From the NCBI RefSeq assembly GCF_040054535.1, contig NC_090793.1, positions 19,990,001-20,054,000 of the forward strand: a DNA stretch of 64,000 nucleotides. The letters run 5' to 3'. This DNA is from Antennarius striatus. Its lineage: Eukaryota; Chordata; Actinopteri; Lophiiformes; Antennariidae. The position numbers and the translations under genes are program-made. The notes beneath the pieces are model-generated. The model had not been told where the DNA came from. It searched no databases and saw only the letters and a program-made list of their open reading frames with translations. This document shows, piece after piece, positions 48,061 through 55,923 of this stretch (position 1 is the first letter of the stretch; each line of letters starts with the position of its first letter).

Positions 48061-50466
48061 GGCCCATTCCTGCCCTAGTAGACCCCTACCTGGCCATAGT
48101 AGGCCCCTACCTGGCCATAGTAGACCACTGGCTGGCCATAGTAGACCCCTACCTCGCCATGGTAGGCCCCTACCTGGCCGTGATAGACCCCCAGCTGGCC
48201 ATAGAAGGCCACTAGCTGGCCATAATAGATTCTACGCTGGCCATAGTAGACCCCTACCTGGCCATAGTGGGCACCTACCTGGCCATAGTATTCCCCTAGC
48301 TGGCAACAGTACACCCCTACCTGGCCATAGTAGGCCCATACCTGGCCGTCATAGACCCACAGCTGGCCATAGAAGGCCACTAGCTGGCCATAATAGATTC
48401 TAAGCTGGCCATGGTATACCCCTACCTGGCCATAGTGGGCCCCTCCCTGGCCGTAGTAGACCCCTACCTGGCCATAGTACTCCCCTAGCTGGCAACAGTA
48501 GACCCCTACCTGGCCATAGTAGGCTACTAGCTGGCCATAATAGATTCTAAGCTGGCCATAGTATACCCCTACCTGGCCATAGTAGGCCTCTACCTGGCCG
48601 TAGTAGACCCCTACCTGGCCATAGTAGGCCACTACCTGGCCATAATAGATTCTTAGCTGGCCATAGTATACCCCTACCTGGCTATAGTAGACACCCAGCT
48701 GGCCATAGTGGGCCCCTACCTGGTTATAGTAGGCCACTTGCTGTCCATAGTAGACCCCAAGCAGGCCATAGCAAGCCCCTACCTGAACATAGTAGGCCCA
48801 TAGCTTGGCATAATAGACCCTTAGCTGGCCATAGCAGACCACTGGCCGGCCATAGTAGACCCCTACCTCACCATGGTAGGCCCCTACCTGGCCGTGATAG
48901 ACCCCCAGCTGGCCATAGAAAGCCAATAGCTGGTCATAATAGATTCTAAGCTGGCCATAGTAGACCCCTACCTGGCCATAATAGACCCCTACCTGGCCAT
49001 AGTGGGCACCTACCTGGCCATAGTATTCCCCTAGCTGGCAACAGTACACCCCTACCTGGCCATAGTAGGCCCATACCTGGCCATAGTATTCCCCTACCTG
49101 GCCATCGTAAGCTCTTAACTGGCCATAGTAGTCTACTAGCTGGCCATAGTAGATTCTTAGCTGGCCATAGTAGGCACCCAGCTGGCCATAGTAAGTTCCT
49201 ACCTGAACATAGTAGGCCCATAGCTTGCCATAGTAGACCCCTAGCTGCCAACACTAGACCCCTACCTGGCCATAGTAGGACCATATATGGCCATAGTACA
49301 CCCCTAGCTGGCCATAGTAGACCCCTAGCTGGCCTTAGTTGATTCTTAGCTGGCCATAGTAGAACCCTTCCTGGACATAGTAGGCCACTGGCTGGCCATA
49401 GTAGACCCTTACCTGGCCATAGTAGGCCCCTAGCTGGCCTTAGTAGGCCACTGGCTGGCCATATTAGACCCCCAGCTGGCCATAGTAGACCCCTAGCTGG
49501 CCATAGTAGACCCTTAGCTAGCCATAGTAAGCCCTTAGCAGGCCATAGCAGACCAGTGGCTAGCCATAGTAGGCCCCTACGTGGCCGTAGTAAACCCCAA
49601 CCTGGCCATAGTAGGCCCCTACCTGCCCTAGTAGACCCCCAGCTGGCCATAGTGGGCACCTAAACTGGCGATGGTATTCCCCTAGCTGGCAGCAGTAAAC
49701 CCCTTCCTGGCCATAGTAGGGCCATACCTGGCCATAGTACTCCCCTAGCTGGCCATAGTAGACCCCCAGCTGGCCATAGTGGGCCCCTACCTGGCCATAG
49801 TAAGCTCTTAACTGGCAACAGTAGACCCCTACCTGGCCATAGTAGGCACCCAGCTGGCCATAGTAGAACCCTTCCTGGACATAGTAGGCCACTGGCTGGC
49901 CACAGTAGACCCCCACCTGGCCATAGTACTCCCCTAACTGGCAATAGTAGACCCCTAGCAGGCAATAGTAGGCCATTTGCTGGCCATAGTGGGCCACTAA
50001 CTTGTCATAGTAGGCCAGTAGCTGACCATGTAGACCCTTACCTAGCAATAGTAGACCCCTTGCTGGCCCTAATGGGCTAGTGGCTGGCCATAGTAGATTC
50101 CTAGCTGGCCATAGTAGGCCCCCAGCTGGCCATAGTAGAACCCTTCCTGGACATAGTAGGCCACTGGCTGGCCATAGTAGACCCTTAGCTGGCCATAATA
50201 TGCCCCTAGCTGGCCATAGTAGGCCACTGGCTGGCCATAGTAGACCATCAGCTGGCCATAGTAAGCCCCTACCTGAACATAGCCCATAGCTTGCCATAGT
50301 AGACCCTTAGCTGGCCATAGTAAGCCCTTAGCAGGCCATAGCAGACCATTGGCTGGCCATAGTAGGCCACTAGCTGGCCATAGTAAGTCCTTAGCAGTCC
50401 ATATCAGACCTGTGGCTAGCCATAGTAGGCCACTAGCTGGACATAGTAGACCCCGACCTGGCTGTC

Positions 50467-50554
50467 ATAGATAGATAGATACTTTATTAATCCCGGAGGT
50501 AATTGTATATCCCGGAGGAAATTGTATTGTATTGTAAATTGTATATGAAATTGT
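50467..50554 (+). mobile_element. Retroposon tail insertion inside the minisatellite
   Basis: Non-minisatellite sequence: a short ATAG repeat, then ACTTTATTAATCCCGGAGGT and a partly repeated TCCCGGAGGAAATTG with an ATTGTATTGT tail. It resembles the 3' end of fish LINE/SINE retroposons. Array units resume directly after it. Confidence 0.6.
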
Positions 50555-51064
50555 AGACCCCCAGCTGGCCATAGTAGGCCCCTACCTGGCCATAATAGAT
50601 TCTTAGCTGGCCATAGTAGACCCCTACCTGGCCATAGTAGGCCCCTACCTGGCCGTAGTAGACCCCCAGCTGGCCGTAGTGGGCACCTACCTGGCCATAG
50701 TACTCCTCTAGCTGGCAACAGTAGACCCCTACCTGGCCATAGTAGGCCCATACCTGGCCATAGTACTCCCCTAGCTGGCAATAGTAGACCCCTAGCAGGC
50801 AATCGCAGGCCACTTGCTGGCCATTCTGGGCCTCTAACTGGCCATAGTAGGCCAGTAGCTGACCATAGTAGACCCTTACCTGGCAATAGTAGACCCCCTG
50901 CTGGCCATAGTAGTTCCCTAGCTGGCCATAGTAGTTCCCTAGCTGGCCATAGTAGATCCCTCCTGTGTGTGGCCGTGTTTCATACTGACGTAGTTTTTAT
51001 CTATTTAAAAGAAGCTGGTAGGAGGAGGAATAATCGAATCAAACAGTAAGTCAACTTGAAAATG

Positions 51065-51070
51065 TTTATT
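51065..51070 (-). terminator. Photolyase polyadenylation signal
   Basis: AATAAA on the minus strand, about 210 bp after the photolyase stop codon. The equivalent position in the upstream duplicate (near 27,834) has lost this hexamer. Confidence 0.7.
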
Positions 51071-51278
51071 AAGTTCAGTAAAAAAAAAAAGTTTCAGAAA
51101 AAAGCTTCAGTTTAAAGAAACAAACATTTCCATGTCAACCCGTAAAATAACAGTGGCACCAACCAGTTAAAGCATTAAAACGCATCAAAACACATTAAAA
51201 TGCATGAAAACCACTGAAAAAGAGAACAACCTTGGGGAGAATAAGCATCAACATCCACCAGGCGGCGACAGCGTTTCC

Positions 51279-51427
51279 TCAAAGCGCTTTGGGGCAGTAC
51301 TTCCTCTCGAACGCGGCCACGTCGAACTTCCGGAGGCAGCCCTTGTAGTTCATGTAGCGGATCTTCCCGAAGATCGGCCGCTCCGCCCAGCCCTGATCGT
51401 GGACGCCGCAGATGGACCACATGCAAC
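51279..51427 (-). CDS. cpdp: Photolyase exon 9: class II signature 2 and stop
   Basis: The coding part is 149 nt: [40 protein letters not shown] and RKYCPKAL, then TGA (51281-51279). The latter half, with the 3' UTR, is duplicated at 27,739-28,110 on the other side of the minisatellite. Confidence 0.96.
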
Positions 51428-54400
51428 CTGGAGTGGGCGGGGCAAGTACAGGTGAGACAGGTAAAATACAAAAACGTCACACTGGTGTGGTTTCCTGTTT
51501 GTGCTCACCGACGTAGCCGTTGGGGTCCTGGCCGTCCAGCTCATAGCGGTCGTTCAGGTGCAGCGCGATGGCGAGCGCCTCCTCCGGAGACGACGTCCAC
51601 TCCAGGATCTTCTTGGCCCAGTACATCCTCAGGAAACCATGCATCTTCCCCTCGGTGACCATCTGATGCTACAGGATGGGGTGGTTACTACCGCGCCGCT
51701 AAAGGAGGGGGGTTTAAACGCATTCACGCGCCCCAACCTGAGCGGCGTTCCACAGCCTGTCGTGCGTCTTGGCTTCCTCCAGCTGCTCACGCGTGTAGAC
51801 GTACGGCCGCGCGTCTTTGGCGTGATCTTGGAGCGTCTTCTGAGCCCACTCGTACGCACCTGAGAACCACACAACAACAGCCGATCCTCAAACACCTCCA
51901 ATCAAGCTCGTTGCCATGGAGACAGAGACAAACGGGCCAACAGGAAGTGTTTGAGCAAGACTCCACCCACCCTCCAGGCTGTCGTAGTTCTGGTTGTAGA
52001 AGCAGAAGTTGTCGGTCAGCTCCCGCCGCACCACCAGCTCCTCGATGAAGGACGCCGTGGATTGGCCCGCCGCCTTCCCGCTGCGCTGGACCTGCAGCGC
52101 CACCCGCTGGGCCGACAGGTGGCCTGACGAGGAAGAAGAGGCAGGTGAGGAAGAGGAGGCAGGTGAGAATGGACAGCTTGAGAAGCTGAGTCGTTTTTAT
52201 GGTTTCATGTGTTGACGAAAGGCCCTCCACTGCTGGCCAAAGTAAGTCACTAGCTCGCGATAGTAGGCCCCTACCTGGCCATAATGGGCCTCTAGCTGGC
52301 CATAGTAGACCACCAGCTGGCCATAGTAGGCCCCTACCTGGCCATAGTAGGCCCATACCTGGCCGTAGTAGGCCTCTAGCTCGCCATAGTAGGCCCCTAC
52401 CTGGCCATAGTAGGCCCATACCTGGCCGTAGTAGGCCTCTAGCTGGCCATAGTAGACCCCCAGATGGCCATAGTAGACTCCTCGCTGGCCATAGTAGACT
52501 CCTCGCTGGCCATAATAGACCCTGAACTGGCCATAGTATGCCCCTACCTGGCCATTTTAGAACTCTAGCTGGCCATAGTAGGCACCTACCTGGCCATAGT
52601 AGACCCCTGGCTGGCCATAGTAGGCCCCTATCTGGCCATAGTAGACCCGTAGCTGCCCATAATAGGGACTCATATCTAGTGACATAATATCTTTAGTTGA
52701 TTTACATTTTATCTATGGAATTTAAATTATTTTCATGAATTGTATTTATCAGCACTAGGACTAGGAATAATTTTGCCCACTCGTGGGCGCTTACGTTTAA
52801 TATTCTAGCGAGGACCACCTGACTTTCAGTGGCGTTTACCACCGAAGCGTCCATTAAAGGAAACACTCTCCCACACGACGCCACTGACCGAAACGGATCC
52901 AGGGCGAGAGCTGGCTCAGGGCGGGGGCATTGGGGTTGTTGCGTTGGGTATCAAACAGCTTCAGGCGCTCGTCTATGAAGGACTCCAGCATGAACTCCCC
53001 CGCTTTGGGTCCGGGCGTCGCCCACTCCGGTTCCCCCACTGATCTGTCCACCTGCAGGGACGCCAGCGTTTCCTCCCAGTCGATCGGCTGCGAGGCAAAA
53101 GGAGGACAAACGAACAGAGGTCAGAGCTGTCAGCGAGTGGAAACACACTTTTGTTTTATGGAAGAGAAAACTTCAGAGGAGGTGAAGAAAGATCTGAGCC
53201 TTTAACTTATGATGGGGCGGGGGGGTTACCCAGAATATCAATCACAGACGCTCCTCCAGCTTTAAAATCTACTGCCAGGAAGGAACATTTTGAAACTTTT
53301 GTGCGGCCGAGAACTTTTTTTATTCACTCATCAATAAATAATGTGCAGAGGAGCAGCTAAAGGTTGGGAGGAAGTGATTTACTGCCGAGGAGCGACTTCC
53401 TAACTCCCCAGGAACGAGTCCGCTGACGGCCCCCTCTCACTCGGATCGATCTGACAAACCTCCGCAGCGAAGACGTGAATATTTTTACAGGCAGACAAAT
53501 GATAATTCATTTAAACACCACTTCTTTCCTCTTCCAGCAGGATATTAACGTCGACCCGACAACATCAACGCTTCTCTTTACTTTGGCAGTTGCCGCGGCG
53601 ACGATGGGATGTTTCTCTATTGGAGGGAAATCAGTCAGGAATTCTGGCAGAAGTTTGGTGATTTTTCCTCTGATGGTTCTGGCAGAGTACTCCAGCTTGG
53701 GCGACGCCACCCAGCAAGGGACGATGTTGTGGGCGTCGACCTGCAAAAAAAATAAAAAAATAAAATAAAAAAAGTGTGTTTGAACTCATGGAACTCACAC
53801 CAGAGGAAATATTCTCTCATATCGCTGTAAATGTTAGCATTAGCCATGAAGATTTGATTCATTAGCGGCCCTTAGCACACGTTTCATGTGTTTTCTGTAA
53901 CGTTAATAATGATTCCTTAGTTCCTGCTGCCTCGTTGTTGTTTCACATAAAGACATCAAGGAAAGAAAAAAAATCAACCTGAAGTATTTATTTTGGTGCC
54001 TTTTACTTATTTTGCTCATCTGTTTTCACTTTATGCCATGCAGTTAATCAATTGATTATTGCTATGAGCATATTTAATTAAAGGTTTAATGAATTCTCAT
54101 CTTGTCTTTATTTTAGTTAGTATTTACCTTAAACACGTTACGCTATAAACTAATGAAGTTTGTAGAAGAGCAGCTTTATGCTGGTGCCAGAAGGTGGATG
54201 CTTAACATTCAACTTATACTCGACTAATCAATAAACTGATCTCTGACTAGTGGACGAATCAATAAAGTGATCCGAGTAGTGGACTAATCAATAAAGTGAT
54301 GTGACTAGTGGCCTATCTCCCGGTGGTGATCCATCGCTCCACGCCAGCGGCGTTCTTCTCACCTGGATGAGGGGAACGTCTTTGGGAAGCTTCTCCTTGA

Positions 54401-55079
54401 CGTCCTGCAGCCACTGCAGCGGCCCCCTGAGGGGGTAGAAGTCGGTCACCACGGCCCCAAACCGGCGATCCGACACCCACCCGGGGAGGACGTCCCCCGC
54501 CGCGCCCCGCAGCAGGTGGAACTGGAGGCCTAAGCTCTGGCATTCCTGTGTGGAGAGACACGGGTCAGAGGTCAGGGTCACCTACACCCATCTGATTCAA
54601 CCCCATGTTGCACCCCAGTACCTCCTGGACCTCCTGGAGGCCCCCCAGCAGGAAGCCGTAGTGTCTCAGGGTGGAGGCCTCGGACCGGGGGACCTGCAGG
54701 CAGAAGCAGACGTGCAGGGGCAGCTTCTGCTTCAGGGCGAGCTTCTGGGCGTAGATCAGAGCCCAGTTATCTGAAACACACAGGAGACGGGTCACCACTG
54801 GAGGAGGGTATGCAGGGGGGGCAGCTGGGTCCAGACCCCACCTTGCACCCGGTGGTCCCTGCACATCCAGTACAGGACCCCCTCGGAGCCGCTCTTCGGC
54901 TCCTCGGTCCCCTCCTCCGAGATGACCCGGAGCCGCTTCGGGTTGAACTCCACCTCCCGGCTCTCGGTCCTCCGGTCCCGCAGCTCGTCCCGCAGCCACC
55001 CGGAGGCTCTCTGCCGCTTCTGCTGCGGGGCTTCCCGCACCTTGGCGGCGGGGGCTGCCTTGCGTTTCTTGTCCGACAT
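51279..55079 (-). CDS. cpdp: Class II CPD photolyase (deoxyribodipyrimidine photo-lyase)
   Basis: Nine exons in transcript order: 54842-55079, 54622-54770, 54363-54545, 53582-53740, 52889-53087, 51971-52123, 51738-51859, 51509-51668 and 51279-51427. All are GT-AG with matching phases and total 503 aa, a normal length. The enzyme uses FAD and blue/UVA light to split cyclobutane pyrimidine dimers in DNA. The N-terminus is basic ([16 protein letters not shown]), a probable nuclear signal. The photolyase N-terminal domain starts near [13 protein letters not shown] (about 82). Class II signature 1, [15 protein letters not shown], is at about 335-349 and signature 2, ending [14 protein letters not shown], at about 462-481; [15 protein letters not shown] is at 411-425. 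The gene looks intact. A possible 5' UTR splice acceptor, CCCCAG, lies just before the start. It faces fyttd1 head to head. Confidence 0.95.
51509..51668 (-). CDS. cpdp: Photolyase exon 8
   Basis: A 160-nt exon encoding [40 protein letters not shown] and [14 protein letters not shown]. It is the most conserved stretch of class II photolyases, part of the FAD pocket. Acceptor CTGTAG; donor GTGAGC. Confidence 0.96.
51738..51859 (-). CDS. cpdp: Photolyase exon 7
   Basis: A 122-nt exon encoding [46 protein letters not shown] is conserved. The next intron is only 69 bp (51,669-51,737). Confidence 0.94.
51971..52123 (-). CDS. cpdp: Photolyase exon 6: class II signature 1
   Basis: A 153-nt exon with [14 protein letters not shown] and signature [15 protein letters not shown], followed by [12 protein letters not shown]. 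These residues line the FAD and DNA-binding face in known class II structures. Acceptor CTCGTCAG; donor GTGGGT. Confidence 0.95.
52124..52888 (-). other. Photolyase intron 5
   Basis: A 765-bp intron, most of it occupied by a block of the 21-bp minisatellite (52,231-52,665). The rest is ordinary AT-rich sequence. Confidence 0.85.
52231..52665. repeat. Second block of the 21-bp minisatellite in photolyase intron 5
   Basis: About 20 units of the same family and orientation as the giant array (GGCCATAGTAGG with CCCCTACCT or CCTCTAGCT halves). Units differ more from one another than those in the core of the large array. A 60-bp sub-block (GGCCCATACCTGGCCGTAGT context) is duplicated at 52,340 and 52,405. 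It is separated from the big array by exons 6-9. Confidence 0.97.
52889..53087 (-). CDS. cpdp: Photolyase exon 5
   Basis: A 199-nt exon encoding [48 protein letters not shown] and [10 protein letters not shown]. This is the start of the helical FAD-binding domain; LSPWIRFG is highly conserved. Donor GTCAGT. The following intron carries the small minisatellite block. Confidence 0.94.
53088..53581 (-). other. Photolyase intron 4
   Basis: A 494-bp intron. I see no repeat family, gene or regulatory motif in it. Confidence 0.75.
53582..53740 (-). CDS. cpdp: Photolyase exon 4
   Basis: A 159-nt exon (53 codons) encoding [40 protein letters not shown] and [23 protein letters not shown] is a strong class II landmark. 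The donor GTAAAG is inferred from frame: it makes the next exon start in phase with [14 protein letters not shown]. Confidence 0.9.
53741..54362 (-). other. Photolyase intron 3
   Basis: A 622-bp AT-rich intron. It includes a repeated GTGGACTAATCAATAAAGTGAT motif at 54,250-54,310 written here only by position; no other element recognised. Confidence 0.75.
54363..54545 (-). CDS. cpdp: Photolyase exon 3
   Basis: A 183-nt exon (61 codons, phase 0 at both ends) encoding [14 protein letters not shown], then [20 protein letters not shown] and [22 protein letters not shown] is conserved in class II enzymes. Acceptor CCACACAG; donor GTGAGA. Confidence 0.93.
54622..54770 (-). CDS. cpdp: Photolyase exon 2
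   Basis: A 149-nt exon with [40 protein letters not shown] and LGGLQEVQE. This is the conserved first alpha/beta unit of class II photolyases. Acceptor TTTCAG; donor GTACTG. Confidence 0.93.
54842..55079 (-). CDS. cpdp: Photolyase exon 1: basic N-terminus
   Basis: Starts [20 protein letters not shown] and ends [11 protein letters not shown], a 238-nt coding part. The lysine/arginine clusters look like a nuclear localisation signal, and [12 protein letters not shown] begins the conserved photolyase fold. The donor is GTGGGG at 54841. The ATG is the first in frame before this conserved block, and its context ATCATGT is acceptable. Confidence 0.9.
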
Positions 55080-55850
55080 GATGGATGCAAACCTGGGGAA
55101 CGAGCAGCGGATGAGGCGCGGAGGGAACGGAGAGGAAGATCCGTGAGAACCGACAGCAGCAGCACCGGAGGCGAGTTTACAGGAGAAAGTTACCCAGGAG
55201 AAACTTCTCATGCCCCCCGTCTTACCTCCTCAACCGGCGGCGGAGGGAAAGAAACTGAAAGCAGGCGATTAGGGTTTAAAGAACGATAAACCGAGAGCCG
55301 AAAAGCACGATTCGGTTCGTCTCTTTCACACTTACACAACCGGGTTCCTGCACGCGTCGTGGATCCGTTTTGTAACGCTGTTTTTGTTGATTTAAACTAC
55401 ATGACCCACAATGCACCGGGACGGGCTTTCAGAGGATGGGTATCTGGAGTAGCCATCACAAATACTACTATGGCCACGCCATCCTCGGCTTCCTATTTGC
55501 CAGAAGCGAAGAGGCGTGTCCCACGAAATACGAGACTGAAACATTAACATCCTGTTTTACTGAATAAAAATTCTCATAACTTCCTGTTCACCACAGTGAC
55601 TGATATTTATTTTATTTATTTGTGTGTTTCTTAAATGTAAGCTCGTTTTGGTTTCTTCCTACCGGAACGACTTAAAACACTCACTCGACGTCATCAGTAC
55701 GTCCAGCCAATCAGATCCGATAATCGGTGGGCTGTGGCGTCACCATAGTAGATATCTTAAACTCTGTAGTCTGTAGCAGCGTAGCTAGCGCGGCTATCAG
55801 CTTTTGTTGCTTTCCGCGTTGCGTTGTGTTTTTTGCGTTTTTACCGAAAT
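55080..55850. promoter_or_regulatory. Head-to-head promoter region of photolyase and fyttd1
   Basis: The 771 bp between the two start codons must carry both promoters. Near the fyttd1 side are a CRE-like CGACGTCAT (55,687-55,695) and a CCAAT box in GCCAATCAG (55,706 region). Near the photolyase side TTACACAA (55,332-55,339) resembles a PAR-bZIP/C-EBP D-box half match; D-boxes drive light induction of fish photolyase genes in published work. No TATA box is obvious. Factor binding is inference. Confidence 0.6.
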
Positions 55851-55923
55851 ATGAACGAAGATTATTACACCGGAGGTCACAGCGGGGCAGCTCCGGTCCC
55901 CGATAAAGTGGACATGTCGTTAG
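55851..55923 (+). CDS. fyttd1: fyttd1 exon 1
   Basis: MNEDYYTGGHSGAAPVPDKV followed by DMSL, ending in phase 1 before GTAAGG. It starts the UAP56-binding motif. The N-terminus differs from the human MNRFGTR start as remembered; this part is variable. Confidence 0.9.

Larger units (their letters stand above)
28111..50962. repeat. Giant 21-bp minisatellite, about 22.9 kb and 1,090 units
   Basis: Nearly every 21 bp repeats a conserved half, GGCCATAGTAGR (R = G or A), followed by a variable 9-base half, mostly CCCCTACCT or CCCCCAGCT. Occasional 20- and 22-bp units occur, as do marked variants (CTGGCAACAGTAGAC, GTAAATTCTTAGCTGG, ACACCCAACTCGCCATAG). Variant units recur in the same order at fixed distances (673, 692, 1,026, about 2,007 and 4,457 bp), showing nested block duplication. 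Units at both ends are more diverged than those at 29.5-45 kb. One retroposon-like insertion lies at 50,467-50,554. Because 21 is divisible by three and only two frames meet TAG, long open frames arise on both strands; I do not regard them as genes. It lies immediately 3' of the photolyase gene. Confidence 0.98.

Noticed and set aside
28111..50962. A CRISPR array, because of regular short repeats.
   Set aside because: There are no unique spacers; the whole 21-bp period repeats, and the context is a vertebrate gene region.
28111..50962. A centromeric or telomeric satellite.
   Set aside because: No TTAGGG units, and single-copy genes with compact introns lie directly beside it. An interstitial minisatellite explains it better.
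54810..55289. A plus-strand 159-codon frame opposite photolyase exon 1.
   Set aside because: Antisense to a GC-rich coding exon; no family resemblance.
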